A stretch of 64,000 nt of DNA from Palsa-189 sp963803735 (GTDB lineage Bacteria > Acidobacteriota > Terriglobia > Acidiferrales > UBA7541). The position numbers were made by a program, and so were the translations under genes. Below the pieces are notes generated by a model. It had not been told where the DNA came from, searched no databases, and saw nothing but the letters and a program-made list of their open reading frames with translations. Below, piece after piece: positions 35,424 to 44,532 of the stretch (position 1 is its first letter; every line of letters starts with the position of its first letter). The stretch lies in contig CAWDNV010000001.1 of assembly GCA_963803735.1 (NCBI GenBank), positions 561,816 to 625,815 on the forward strand. Direction: 5' to 3'.

Positions 35424-38400
35424 TCACCAGATGAGCTTGAGCGCGAGCTGAATTTGCCGCGAGGTGGTCTGCGTGGAGGTAATCAGGCCCGCGCTGGGAA
35501 CGGGAAGCCCGGTCTGATCGAAAACGGCCAGGTTTTGGGTGGGCGAGGCAAAGTTGGCGCGGTTGAGTATGTTGAAAAATTCGGCACGGAACTGAGCATT
35601 GAAGCTCTCAGAAATACGCTTCACGGGGTTGTTCTTGAAGACCGAGAAATCCAGATTTGAAACGCCTGGCCCGATGAGGCTATTTCGACCCAAGTTGCCC
35701 CAATGACTGACGCCCGGAAAGGCTAGGCACTGAGCCTTGATATACGTATTGGGGTTGCCAGGATTGGTCAGGGTAGCGCATCCCGGCCCTCCGAGGAGGC
35801 TAGGTGGCTCGCTTGTCTCGTCCAATTTCATTCCCGCGGGGTCTCCGCCCAGGATGGGAGTGAAAGGCTGTCCTGTGCTCGTCTTGTATACGCCACCGAA
35901 CTGCCATCCGCTCAGAGCCCATTTCGGAAGGCCCGAACTCGACGCCGGACTCGGGACCTCCCAGGTGAAATTCAGCACGAATGTCTGCGCGACGTTGAAA
36001 TCCGATAGGCCGCGGGAAGTTCGCTGATCAAAAAACAATTGGTTGAAGAGTCCGTTCGGAAAAGCATCATCGGCTTCCGTGGCGGAGAGGGTGTCGATGC
36101 TCTTGCCCCACGTGTAGGCGGCGTGGAACTGAATCCCGTGGCTCACGCGCTTGGCGAAGTCGGCCTGCAACGCATCGTAAAAAGAATTGGCCTGCCAAAG
36201 CGTGGAGTCGATGCGACCGAAATTCGGGTTGAGCGTCTCGCTCGTGGCCGTTGGCGGAAATACGTAACCCGTTGGCGTAAGCGTGGGCAGCACCATATCG
36301 ATATTGTCCACGCGGTAAGGCAAATGGACGCCACCTGATCCGACGTACCCGACCGTGATGGCCAGCGTGGAAGACAACTCACGCGCCACACTCACGTTCC
36401 ATTGCATGACGTAGTTGCGCTTCGGGTGTTGCTCGACATAAGTCCCCAGCGCAGAAGGCGATGCCAGACCCACGAGGTAGGCATTCGTCGGAAAGTCTCC
36501 CGGCGTTAGCGTGTTGGCGAAAATCGAATTTACGAAAGGCGCCGCTCGCTGGAAGGAAAGATTGAATTCGTAGGGCAGCGGCAGCACATCGAAAACGCCG
36601 AAACCGCCGCGCACCAGAGTTTTGCCGCCGCGTGGATTCCATGCGAACCCAATGCGCGGCTCGAAATTCCGAAGCGTCGGATTCTGAAAGAAAGGCGCCC
36701 CGACGCGCGGCTTCGCATCCGTCAGATTCTGTAGGTTGGAAATTCGGTTATGCGCTTCGGTCGGCACGGTCACCATTTCATAACGCAGGCCGGCGTTGAA
36801 GATGAAGTTGCTTCGCAGGCGGATATCGTCCTGAAAATAGGCGCCCACGAGCGTTTGGCGCAAGCCGATGTCCGGCACGCCGCCTGTCTGGATGCCCTGA
36901 AAAACAGTCGGTTTATTCGTCAGGAAATCTGCGAGCGTGTCGAAGCGGAAGTTTCCATTTACGTTGGCAAAAGATAGTTCGTTGTCTTGCATCCGTTCGA
37001 CCACGGCGCCTAGGCTGATCGCGTGTATACCGCGGGTCAGAAAAACATCGTCGCCGCCTTGGAACGAGTTCCACGCCAGCGACCTGCTGGACGACAGAAA
37101 GTTTTGCGCCGTGGGAGCCCCTGAGAAATTCGTCACGCCGGGCACGGCACGAATTTCACCGGCGAATTCTCCAGGCACGAAGGCGTAAGAAGGATCGAGC
37201 ATCTGCGGCTTCATCACCTTCGTTACTTGTCCCTGAATTCCCACTGCGCGGCTGAAGCCGAACCGGGCTGTATTCAAGGTATCCGCACTGAATACGTGCG
37301 CCTCATGAAGACTTACCACCTGGCGCGCCGAAACGATGTCGGAAAGCAATTCGTTGAACTCGTCGGGCTCCACAGTCTTTGAGCTGTCCCGCATGTAGGT
37401 TACTTGGGCGCTGTCCGACGCAGAGAATTTGTGATCCAGCCGGACCGTGAAGTAGTTCTCATTGGTGATCTGCTGTCCGGCGAAGGTATAGATACCGGTA
37501 TCGCCGGCCCCCAATAGAGGCCCATTTGGCAAGGGATAAAAGGCATTTAGGAATCGCGTAACTTTCGGATCAACCGATACTGGCCCCGTCGAGAGCCGCC
37601 CGCTGCGCGCAGCAGCTGAAGGAACCGTATCCACCGTCGTTACCCCCAGCGACTGGCGTAACCCTTCATAGTCCCCAAAGATGAACGTACGGTCCTTTTG
37701 TATAGGCCCTCCTGCGGAGCCGCCAAACTGGTTGCGCTTGAACGGAGGAATTGCGCCGTCGAAGAAATTGCGTGCGTCGAGCGCACTATTTCGAAGAAAT
37801 TCGTATGCGTCGCCGTGAAAGGAGTTGGTTCCCGACCGCGTGACCGCATTGATGATTCCGCCCGAAGTGTGTCCGTACGCAGCGGGATAGTTGCTCCCCA
37901 GAACGGAGATCTGGTCGACGGCATCGATCCCCAGGTTATCGCCCAGCACGCTGCCCGGCGCGCCATTGGCGTAGTCATTGATGCTAACGCCATCCAGACG
38001 ATAGCTGTTTTGATCCGGTCTCGCGCCGGAGATGCTCACCGGCGCGCCGAATCCACGGTCAACGTTCCCGCCGCCTGTCGCGCTGCCTGTTTGAACGCCC
38101 GTCACGCCGGCCTGCAACGTGACCAGTTGTGCCCAATCGCGCCCATTCAGCGGAGTTTCGCGCACCGTAGAGGAGTTCACATTGCCACCGCAACAAGACG
38201 AACTTTGGCTGACCGGCGCGGGTGGCGCCGTTGTCCTGACCACCTTATTGGGGTCTCCGGGCCGCATCACAACATTGATAACGCGTTCGGTCCCGACGCC
38301 AACGGTAATGGCGGTCCACACTTGCGTAGTAAAACCGGGAGCCGAGATGTTGAGCTCGTATACGCTTGGCGGCAAGTCAGGAAGGTTATAGATCCCGTCG

Positions 38401-38642
38401 GAGTCCGTTGTGAATTCTCTTACTTGTGTTTTGGCTTGATCGGTTGAGGAGACGCGGACGCCGGGCATCTTTCCCCCGTCCTCGCGCGTTACTGTGCCAC
38501 CGATCGATCCTCCGGTCGCTTGCGCGCCGGCCATGCCGGGAGATGGAAGACCAAAGACAAGACACAGACAAAGCAGGGCAGTGGTAATTGCCGTCTCGGC
38601 TAAACGTCTAGCGCACACGATTTTGGGCCCGGACCCGAGCAC
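35424..38642 (-). CDS. TonB-dependent receptor with carboxypeptidase-regulatory-like domain (Oar-like)
   Basis: A 1072-residue outer-membrane protein. A signal segment is followed by a beta-sandwich of the carboxypeptidase regulatory type (GGSIGGTVTREDGGKMPGVR). A plug domain (LNGRDWAQLVTLQAGVTGVQ and DQISVLGSNYPAAYGHTSGG) and a long beta-barrel come next, ending in a strand with terminal Trp (QIQLALKLIW). This type is strongly expanded in Acidobacteriota. It probably imports a bulky ligand (peptide, glycan or metal complex) with TonB energy. A GTG start at 38642 is used; an internal GTG (VCARRLAET) is an alternative. Two palindromes lie directly upstream. Confidence 0.9.
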   Translation of the reverse strand: MLGSGPKIVCARRLAETAITTALLCLCLVFGLPSPGMAGAQATGGSIGGTVTREDGGKMPGVRVSSTDQAKTQVREFTTDSDGIYNLPDLPPSVYELNISAPGFTTQVWTAITVGVGTERVINVVMRPGDPNKVVRTTAPPAPVSQSSSCCGGNVNSSTVRETPLNGRDWAQLVTLQAGVTGVQTGSATGGGNVDRGFGAPVSISGARPDQNSYRLDGVSINDYANGAPGSVLGDNLGIDAVDQISVLGSNYPAAYGHTSGGIINAVTRSGTNSFHGDAYEFLRNSALDARNFFDGAIPPFKRNQFGGSAGGPIQKDRTFIFGDYEGLRQSLGVTTVDTVPSAAARSGRLSTGPVSVDPKVTRFLNAFYPLPNGPLLGAGDTGIYTFAGQQITNENYFTVRLDHKFSASDSAQVTYMRDSSKTVEPDEFNELLSDIVSARQVVSLHEAHVFSADTLNTARFGFSRAVGIQGQVTKVMKPQMLDPSYAFVPGEFAGEIRAVPGVTNFSGAPTAQNFLSSSRSLAWNSFQGGDDVFLTRGIHAISLGAVVERMQDNELSFANVNGNFRFDTLADFLTNKPTVFQGIQTGGVPDIGLRQTLVGAYFQDDIRLRSNFIFNAGLRYEMVTVPTEAHNRISNLQNLTDAKPRVGAPFFQNPTLRNFEPRIGFAWNPRGGKTLVRGGFGVFDVLPLPYEFNLSFQRAAPFVNSIFANTLTPGDFPTNAYLVGLASPSALGTYVEQHPKRNYVMQWNVSVARELSSTLAITVGYVGSGGVHLPYRVDNIDMVLPTLTPTGYVFPPTATSETLNPNFGRIDSTLWQANSFYDALQADFAKRVSHGIQFHAAYTWGKSIDTLSATEADDAFPNGLFNQLFFDQRTSRGLSDFNVAQTFVLNFTWEVPSPASSSGLPKWALSGWQFGGVYKTSTGQPFTPILGGDPAGMKLDETSEPPSLLGGPGCATLTNPGNPNTYIKAQCLAFPGVSHWGNLGRNSLIGPGVSNLDFSVFKNNPVKRISESFNAQFRAEFFNILNRANFASPTQNLAVFDQTGLPVPSAGLITSTQTTSRQIQLALKLIW

Positions 38643-38648
38643 TCAACG

Positions 38649-38675
38649 CATCGTTCGAACGATGGTTCACGTGAA
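38649..38675. promoter_or_regulatory. Two adjacent perfect palindromes before the TonB receptor gene
   Basis: CATCGTTCGAACGATG (38649-38664) is a perfect 16-bp palindrome. One base later TTCACGTGAA (38666-38675) is a perfect 10-bp palindrome. They end seven bases before the proposed GTG start and lie in the 71-base gap between amidohydrolase and receptor. They could be operators, or a hairpin in the mRNA that hides the start. Confidence 0.45.
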
Positions 38676-38713
38676 GCATTCTGAGCGGGAGCTTCCGCGC
38701 ACTATATGGATTC

Positions 38714-40048
38714 CTACTTCTCGGTTCGCAGCGCCCCACCGTTCTGTGCGGTGAAATCGTCTCGCACCACCATGCCGCCCTTCATGACAAATTTCACCCG
38801 CTGCATCTCGGAAATATCCTGCAGCGGATCTCCGGAGACGGCGATCATGTCGGCGTACTTGCCCTTTTCAATTGTGCCGACGGTGTCTTCTTTGTGAATG
38901 ATCTGGGCGTTGACTGTCGTTGCCATGCGTAGCGTGTATAGAGGAGTGGCACCCCATTTGACGAAAATAGGGAACATCTCCCCTTGCACGCCGTGCGAGC
39001 AGTTGCAGGCGGTGTTATAGACCCTGCCAGGCGGCGGAGCGGCGCCGCTGCCCCATCCTAACGTTACGCCAGCGGCGAGCATTTTCTTCCAAGTCTGCTC
39101 AACAAGCCGCCAGCGGCTGTACGGTGCAAATTGCTTCAGGTCGCCGGGTTCATCCTGCCGGTGGTCCAGTATGGTGGTGGTGATCGGCAGATGCTTATCG
39201 ACCAGCATCTTGATGTCTTCATCGGTTGCCGCGGTGCCATGCTGGATGTCGTCGACTCCGGCTTCGATCGTGACTCTCAAGCCTTCGCCACCATAGGTGT
39301 GTGTAGCTATAAACATGCCTTGCCGGTGAGCTTCGTCCACAATCGCTTTCATCTCGTCCAGCGTCAGCGTGGGTGTGTTCACCATGTCGCCGTTCGGCTT
39401 GAAGTAAAAACGTCCGGTCGTCGTGACTTTCACGTGATCCGCGCCGTAATGCGCGAGCTCGCGCACGGCTGCGCGCATCGCATTAGGCCCATCGGCGACG
39501 ATGTCCGGCACCAGTGGTTTGAACTCGAGCGGATAATAATCATTGCTCCCCATCGTAGGATCCAAAAGAGGCCCTGCTGGAAGTAGGCGCGGGCCGGTGA
39601 CCAAACCCGTCTCGATCGCGCGCTTCAATTCCACGTCGGCGAAACCGCCGCCATGCGAGCCCTGGACGACCAACGTTGTATACCCAGCGTTCAGGCTGGC
39701 GGTAGCCCAGTGATAGGCGACCATCATCTGGTGCTGCATATTTCCGACGGCGTCGGTGAGGTGCACGTGGCCGTCGATCAGTCCCGGCAGGACGGTGGCG
39801 CGGCTGAGGTCGATTACCCTGGCGCCGGCAGGAACGGTCACGTTGGCGGCCGGACCGACCTGCGTAATTTTGTCGCCCTGGATCAGAACGACTTGGTTGT
39901 TCAGCATCTGCCCCGACTTCGGATCGAACAATTTGCCGGCGCGTACCGCGGTTGTGTCCGGAGCTTGCGCCTGCGACCAGACGAAAGGCGCAGTAAGAAG
40001 AATGCCCAATGCTGCGAGCGTAATTCTAAAGCTTGATCTCCGATTCAT
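38714..40048 (-). CDS. Secreted amidohydrolase (imidazolonepropionase-like), atypical active site
   Basis: A 444-residue protein with a signal peptide (cut near WSQAQA, residue 28). It is of the metal-dependent amidohydrolase superfamily: LPGLIDGHVHLTD (first metal His pair), a Lys in HVKVTTTGR, ATHTYGGEG and IQHGTAAT. The usual final metal or catalytic Asp in a GTD-like motif appears as LGWGSGAAP, so that Asp seems to be missing. Secreted relatives include prolidase- or carnosinase-like hydrolases; substrate unknown. The ATG has AGGGAGG six bases upstream. An 11-bp-phased direct repeat lies 32 bases before the start. Confidence 0.82.
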   Translation of the reverse strand: MNRRSSFRITLAALGILLTAPFVWSQAQAPDTTAVRAGKLFDPKSGQMLNNQVVLIQGDKITQVGPAANVTVPAGARVIDLSRATVLPGLIDGHVHLTDAVGNMQHQMMVAYHWATASLNAGYTTLVVQGSHGGGFADVELKRAIETGLVTGPRLLPAGPLLDPTMGSNDYYPLEFKPLVPDIVADGPNAMRAAVRELAHYGADHVKVTTTGRFYFKPNGDMVNTPTLTLDEMKAIVDEAHRQGMFIATHTYGGEGLRVTIEAGVDDIQHGTAATDEDIKMLVDKHLPITTTILDHRQDEPGDLKQFAPYSRWRLVEQTWKKMLAAGVTLGWGSGAAPPPGRVYNTACNCSHGVQGEMFPIFVKWGATPLYTLRMATTVNAQIIHKEDTVGTIEKGKYADMIAVSGDPLQDISEMQRVKFVMKGGMVVRDDFTAQNGGALRTEK

Positions 40049-40079
40049 AGCAGACCTCCCTAAGTTATGCCCTTGTCAC

Positions 40080-40097
40080 CTGAATAAAACCTGAGAA
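40080..40097 (-). promoter_or_regulatory. Phased direct repeat, candidate OmpR-type regulator site (amidohydrolase)
   Basis: On the minus strand TTCTCAG, four bases, then TATTCAG gives a direct repeat with an 11-bp period. This is the geometry bound by PhoB/OmpR-family dimers. Very similar pairs occur at 40180-40197 and 42319-42336. Confidence 0.45.
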
Positions 40098-40179
40098 CAG
40101 CCTAAGATAGTGTGAGGAGTTTACATCAAAACGAATTACAGCGCCGGACACCTATGCTCATTCATCGCTTTCCGGGCCG

Positions 40180-40197
40180 ATTTCATTCAGTTTTCAG
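40180..40197 (+). promoter_or_regulatory. Phased direct repeat, candidate autoregulatory site
   Basis: ATTTCAT, four bases (TCAG), then TTTTCAG: TTTCA recurs at exactly 11 bp. A TCTAAT hexamer (40200-40205), close to the -10 consensus, follows three bases later, as expected for activation of the response regulator's own gene at 40229. Confidence 0.45.
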
Positions 40198-40228
40198 GTT
40201 CTAATGCTGGAATCGTGACTGCCTCCCT

Positions 40229-40903
40229 ATGCGCATACTGATTATGGAAGATGAATTGAAAATGGCCGAACTGCTGAAGGAGGGGCTCGAAGAAGAACAT
40301 CACTCCGCGTGTCTTGCGTTTGACGGTCGAGCCGCCCTTGAATTAGCGGCCTACTCGGAGTTTGACGTAATCGTCTTGGACCTGATGGTGCCCCTGCTAG
40401 ATGGGTTTGAAGTTACGCGCCGCCTCAGAAAAGGCCAAAACCAAACGCCGATTCTTGTTCTCACAGCGCGAGACGCAATTGCCGATATTGCGAAAGCTTT
40501 GGATTTGGGTGCCGATGATTATCTGACAAAGCCCTTCTCGTTTATCGAACTCACGGCTCGATTAAGGGCATTGGCTCGGCGGGGGCCGAGTCCCCGTCCA
40601 CCGCTGCTGAAAGTTGCCGATCTGGTACTCGATCCGGCCAGCCGTCGAGTTTGGCGGGGAAACTGTGAGATTTACCTGAGCCCAAGAGAGTATCAGCTCC
40701 TGGAGTTCATGATGCGCCGTGCTGGCCGGGTGGTCTCTCGCAACGCAATTGTAGACGCGGTCTGGAACGCGCAGGATGTGGAGGAAAACACACTGGATGT
40801 TTTTGTTTCCATGCTGCGCGCTAAAGTGGAAAAGGGCTTCAAAACAAAACTCATTCAGACTGTCAGGGGCGTGGGCTACTCACTTCGCGAGGAGCATGAG
40901 TGA
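40229..40903 (+). CDS. Response regulator, OmpR/PhoB type
   Basis: A 224-residue regulator. The receiver has the acidic residues of IMEDELKMAELL, phospho-acceptor Asp in VIVLDLMVPLLDGFEV (near residue 51), Thr in LVLTARDA and Lys in YLTKPFSF. The winged-helix output domain starts near residue 127 (DLVLDPASRRVWRGNCEIYL) and ends in TVRGVGYSLRE. It resembles CusR/QseB-type regulators. Its stop overlaps the kinase start. Phased repeats in three promoters of this block are its likely targets. Confidence 0.94.
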   Translation: MRILIMEDELKMAELLKEGLEEEHHSACLAFDGRAALELAAYSEFDVIVLDLMVPLLDGFEVTRRLRKGQNQTPILVLTARDAIADIAKALDLGADDYLTKPFSFIELTARLRALARRGPSPRPPLLKVADLVLDPASRRVWRGNCEIYLSPREYQLLEFMMRRAGRVVSRNAIVDAVWNAQDVEENTLDVFVSMLRAKVEKGFKTKLIQTVRGVGYSLREEHE

Positions 40904-42294
40904 TGAAGTCCTTTCCAATTGGGGCTCGCCTCACAGCTTGGTATTTCGGAATCCTTGCAGTGGTTCTGTCGCTCTTCAGCCTGACTGCGTACTTCGCGAT
41001 GCGTAATAGTATCTATCGAACGGTTGATGAAGAACTTCGCGTGCGCATGGAGGGAGTTCGCCGGTTGATCGAGCGGACTGCGCGTTATGAACCAGGGGAC
41101 CTGCGTCGCGAGCTTCGGGAACACTCGGAATTGGCAGGAAACACCCTGCTACAGGTTGCGGATCAAAAGGGCGATTGGCTCTATCGGTCTGCATCAACGG
41201 AACGCTATGAGATTCCCAAACCCGGAGAAGCCTCAGGCGTGCCTTCGACTGTCGTGCTCAATAACGTGCCCTTGCGCGTATTAAGTACAGAGATTCAAGT
41301 TGGCGACCAATCCTACCTTGCGCAGGCTGCTGCTCCCTTGGACGACTTTTACCGCGCTTTGCATCGTTTTGCGACCTTGCTTGTCGTATCTATTCCCATT
41401 CTCCTGCTGGGCGCGGCGGCCGGGGGCTATTGGATCAGCCGCCGTGCCTTGGCTCCGGTCGATCAAATTACCCAGACCGCCAGAAGTATCAGCGTTCAAA
41501 ATCTTTCGAGCCGGTTGACCGTGCCTCAAACAGGGGACGAGTTGCAGCGGCTTTCTGAGACGCTGAACAACATGTTGGAGCGCCTTGAGGCTGCTTTCAA
41601 GAAGATCATCCAGTTCACTGCCGACGCGTCTCACGAGCTTCGCACGCCAGTGGCGGTAATGCGAACCAGAACGGAGCTTTCCCTGCGTAAACCTCGTTCA
41701 GCGGAAGAGTATCGCGAGGCCCTTACTCAGGTTCATTCCGAGCTGGAAAAGACTTCCGAACTGGTCGAAAGACTTATGCTTTTGGCGAGAGCTGATTACG
41801 GAGTGGAGGCACTCCAACTCGCGACTGAGGATTTAAGAGAAATTGTCCGAGAGGTATGTGGTCAAGGAAAGACGTTGTCAGAAGCAAAGGACGTTCACTT
41901 TCGGGAGCAAATACCGGAGCAGCCTGTTTGGGTTAAGGCAGATGCACATGCGTTGCAGCGTCTGTTTTTGATCCTGATCGACAACGCGATTAAATACACG
42001 CCCAAGGGTGGTCGGGTGGATGTTGTTGTGCGTCGAGAGAACGGGTTTGCTATAGGAGAAATCCGAGACACGGGCATCGGCATTGCGCCGGAGCATTTAC
42101 CGAATGTGTTCGAGCGATTTTACCGTGCCGATAAAGCCCGATCTCGCGAGTCGGGCGGAGTCGGCTTGGGTCTGTCGATTGGGCGCTGGATCGCGGCGGC
42201 TCATTCCGGGACGATTGAGGTGCAGAGTTCTCTCGGCGCAGGTTCGATCTTTCAACTACGACTCCCTCTGACCGATGGCCACTCGCCGAACTAA
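40903..42294 (+). CDS. Sensor histidine kinase, HAMP type
   Basis: A 463-residue kinase. A first membrane helix (residues 9-30) leads to a periplasmic sensor of about 120 residues and a second helix (LLVVSIPILLLGAAAGGYWI). The HAMP domain follows (RRALAPVDQITQTARSISVQ). The H-box is DASHELRTPVAVMRTRTELS, then N-box LILIDNAIKYTPKGG, G1 IRDTGIGIAPEHLP, F-box VFERFYRADK and G2 GVGLGLSIGRWIAAAH. The ATG at 40903 shares one base with the regulator's stop and has GGAG eight bases upstream; a GTG one codon earlier is also possible. Its signal is unknown. Confidence 0.93.
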   Translation: MKSFPIGARLTAWYFGILAVVLSLFSLTAYFAMRNSIYRTVDEELRVRMEGVRRLIERTARYEPGDLRRELREHSELAGNTLLQVADQKGDWLYRSASTERYEIPKPGEASGVPSTVVLNNVPLRVLSTEIQVGDQSYLAQAAAPLDDFYRALHRFATLLVVSIPILLLGAAAGGYWISRRALAPVDQITQTARSISVQNLSSRLTVPQTGDELQRLSETLNNMLERLEAAFKKIIQFTADASHELRTPVAVMRTRTELSLRKPRSAEEYREALTQVHSELEKTSELVERLMLLARADYGVEALQLATEDLREIVREVCGQGKTLSEAKDVHFREQIPEQPVWVKADAHALQRLFLILIDNAIKYTPKGGRVDVVVRRENGFAIGEIRDTGIGIAPEHLPNVFERFYRADKARSRESGGVGLGLSIGRWIAAAHSGTIEVQSSLGAGSIFQLRLPLTDGHSPN

Positions 42295-42318
42295 CGGCGC
42301 AAATGAATACACGGCGCA

Positions 42319-42336
42319 TTTTCAGAGAATTTTCAG
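42319..42336 (+). promoter_or_regulatory. Phased direct repeat, candidate OmpR-type site (first beta-propeller gene)
   Basis: TTTTCAG at 42319 and again at 42330, an exact 7-bp direct repeat with an 11-bp period. A TATCTT hexamer (42338-42343) follows two bases later in the -10 position. This is the best preserved of the three copies. Confidence 0.5.
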
Positions 42337-42394
42337 GTATCTTACCTAGCATCGTTTTCCCAGCGGGCAATTGCGATACAGGAGGTTCATTACT

Positions 42395-43420
42395 ATGGGC
42401 GGCAAGCGCGTCATCGGTGTTTTCGGCTTGGCTGTTGCGATTTCCCTCATGGGTCTTTGCTGGGCGACTCTAGCTTCGCCCGGGCCATCGGGCTATCACA
42501 TCCTGAAAACGATTCACCTGCCCGGCACTGAGGGCTGGGACTATCTCACGATGGATAGCGCTGCGCGAATCCTGTACATCAGCCGCGAAAATCATATCGA
42601 CGCGGTGAATGTCGATACGGGCGCTATCGTGGGCAAGGTGACCGGCTTGGACGGAACAAACGGCTTACTGCCGGTGCCCGAGCTTGGCCGCGGTTTTGCC
42701 ACCAATGAAGACAAGAGCGAGGGTGTGATCGTTGATCTAAAGAGCTTGCAAAAAATTGGAACAGTAAAGACGGGCAAAGCTCCGGATTCCTTTGTATACG
42801 AACCTGTCACGAAGCGCGTTTTCATCATGAATAGTGCCGGCGCGAGTGCGACCGCCATTAACGCCGCCGAGGGCACCGTTGCCGGAACCGTACCACTTGG
42901 TGGGCAGCCAGAGTTCGTGGTGGCCGACGGCAAGGGCAGCGTGTTCATCAACATTACCGACAAGAACGAGGTCGTTGAAGTCGATGGCAAGGCGCTGAAG
43001 GTGCTTCATCGCTGGCCGCTTGCGCCGGGTGAGGGACCCTCCGGTATATCGATGGACCGAAAGAATCGGCGGCTCTTCTCAGCATGCGACAATCAGAAAA
43101 TGATCGTAATGAACGCGGACACAGGCAAAGTTGTGGCAGCGTTGCGCACGGGTGCAGGGACAGACGCGAGCGTCTTCGATCCGGATACGATGAACGCTTT
43201 TGCACCGGCCGGAGGTGCGGGAACCCTAACCATCATTCACGAGGATTCGCCCGACAAGTTCAGCGTGCTGGAGGAAATCGACACTCAATCGGGCGCCCGC
43301 ACGGCCACAGTGGACACGAAAACGCACAATGTCATTACCGTTACCGCGAGGCATGGCCATGGGTCAACGCACAACGACGTGCTGGCGGATACATTCGTAG
43401 TACTGGTCATCGGCAAGTAA
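42395..43420 (+). CDS. Secreted YncE-like beta-propeller protein, copy 1
   Basis: A 341-residue protein with a signal peptide (VFGLAVAISLMGLCWATLAS). The remainder is made of repeats of about 40-45 residues of the YVTN/YncE type (ILYISRENHIDAVNVDTGAI, RVFIMNSAGASATAINAAEG and VFINITDKNEVVEVDGKALK). Such propellers bind peptides, metals or DNA in other bacteria and are usually not enzymes. GGAGG nine bases upstream fixes the ATG at 42395. A regulator-site candidate lies 60 bases upstream. Close paralogue of the protein at 44533 (shared GYHxLKTIxLP and HEDSPDK motifs). Confidence 0.82.
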   Translation: MGGKRVIGVFGLAVAISLMGLCWATLASPGPSGYHILKTIHLPGTEGWDYLTMDSAARILYISRENHIDAVNVDTGAIVGKVTGLDGTNGLLPVPELGRGFATNEDKSEGVIVDLKSLQKIGTVKTGKAPDSFVYEPVTKRVFIMNSAGASATAINAAEGTVAGTVPLGGQPEFVVADGKGSVFINITDKNEVVEVDGKALKVLHRWPLAPGEGPSGISMDRKNRRLFSACDNQKMIVMNADTGKVVAALRTGAGTDASVFDPDTMNAFAPAGGAGTLTIIHEDSPDKFSVLEEIDTQSGARTATVDTKTHNVITVTARHGHGSTHNDVLADTFVVLVIGK

Positions 43421-43450
43421 CTTCTGCGGTCGCCCATCGGAGGAATCTGA

Positions 43451-44479
43451 GTGAGGAATTTTATCTTTGCACTCCTTCTCTGGTTTGTTGTTGGTTATTT
43501 CTCTGTGGCCATCGCGCAGCAATCCGCGGCCTTGACGGCCAAAGATCCCATAAAACTGACGAAAGTCGAAGGACGCATGGATCACATGAGCGTCGACGTC
43601 AAAGGCCAGCGGCTTTTTGCCACTGCATTCGATAACCACACGCTTGAAGTCATCGATCTGAAGACAGGCCGGCAAATTCACACCATTCCCGATCTGGACG
43701 AACCTCAGGGCGCGTATTTTGATCCGGGGACCAATCGCCTCTTCGTCGCCTGCGGCGGCGACGGCACGGTGAAGATTTTTGACGGCACCACGTTTCAGCT
43801 CGTGCAAAAAATCACTCTGGATCTGGACGCCGATAATGTCCGCTACGACGCCCGTGGCAAGCACATCGTAGTCGGCTTTGGGGGAGAAAAGTTCCTTGCG
43901 GGCAAAGTAACGCGACCCGGAGGGGGCGGCGCGTTAGAGGTTCTGGACCTGATGGGTAAGAAGGTCGCCGAGATTCCTACCGATGCGCATCCCGAATCCT
44001 TTCAGCTGGAAAAGACCGGAACGCGAGTCTTCATCAACGTTCCGGACAAACAGGAGGTAGAAGTTGCCGATCTGGTGAAGGGCACGGTCCTGGCACACTG
44101 GAAGGTCACATCCTGCACCACGAATTTCCCCATGTCGCTCGACGAAGCTCATCACAGGCTGTTCGTCGGTTGCCGCATTCCGGCGCAATTGACCGTGTTT
44201 GATACAGAAACCGGCAAAATCGTGGCGTCGCCCCCGATGGTTGAACATACTGATGACCTCTTTTACGATGCCAACAAAGGTCGCGTGTATGTCCTTGGCG
44301 AAGGCTTCATCGATGTCTGGCAGCAGAAAGACCCCGATCATTATGAACGGATTCAGCGCGCTCCTACTCCCGCCGACGCGCGCACTGGCCTGTTCGTACC
44401 CGATTTGGGACTGCTGTTCGAAACTATTCGGCACCACGGCGCTCAGGGCGCCCAGATCGACGTGTACGAGACAAAATAA
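43451..44479 (+). CDS. Secreted YncE-like beta-propeller protein, copy 2
   Basis: A 342-residue protein with a signal peptide (ALLLWFVVGYFSVAIAQQ) and about seven propeller blades (RLFATAFDNHTLEVIDLKTG, RLFVACGGDGTVKIFDGTTF, RVFINVPDKQEVEVADLVKG, RVYVLGEGFIDVWQQKDPDH). It follows copy 1 by 30 bases with a GGAGGA site before the GTG start, so the two are probably co-transcribed. It converges on the minus-strand copies 3 and 4. Confidence 0.82.
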   Translation: MRNFIFALLLWFVVGYFSVAIAQQSAALTAKDPIKLTKVEGRMDHMSVDVKGQRLFATAFDNHTLEVIDLKTGRQIHTIPDLDEPQGAYFDPGTNRLFVACGGDGTVKIFDGTTFQLVQKITLDLDADNVRYDARGKHIVVGFGGEKFLAGKVTRPGGGGALEVLDLMGKKVAEIPTDAHPESFQLEKTGTRVFINVPDKQEVEVADLVKGTVLAHWKVTSCTTNFPMSLDEAHHRLFVGCRIPAQLTVFDTETGKIVASPPMVEHTDDLFYDANKGRVYVLGEGFIDVWQQKDPDHYERIQRAPTPADARTGLFVPDLGLLFETIRHHGAQGAQIDVYETK

Positions 44480-44532
44480 GGCGCGGATGATGGAACAGCG
44501 TTAGCGGGACCAATCCGGCGATATCACGCCGC

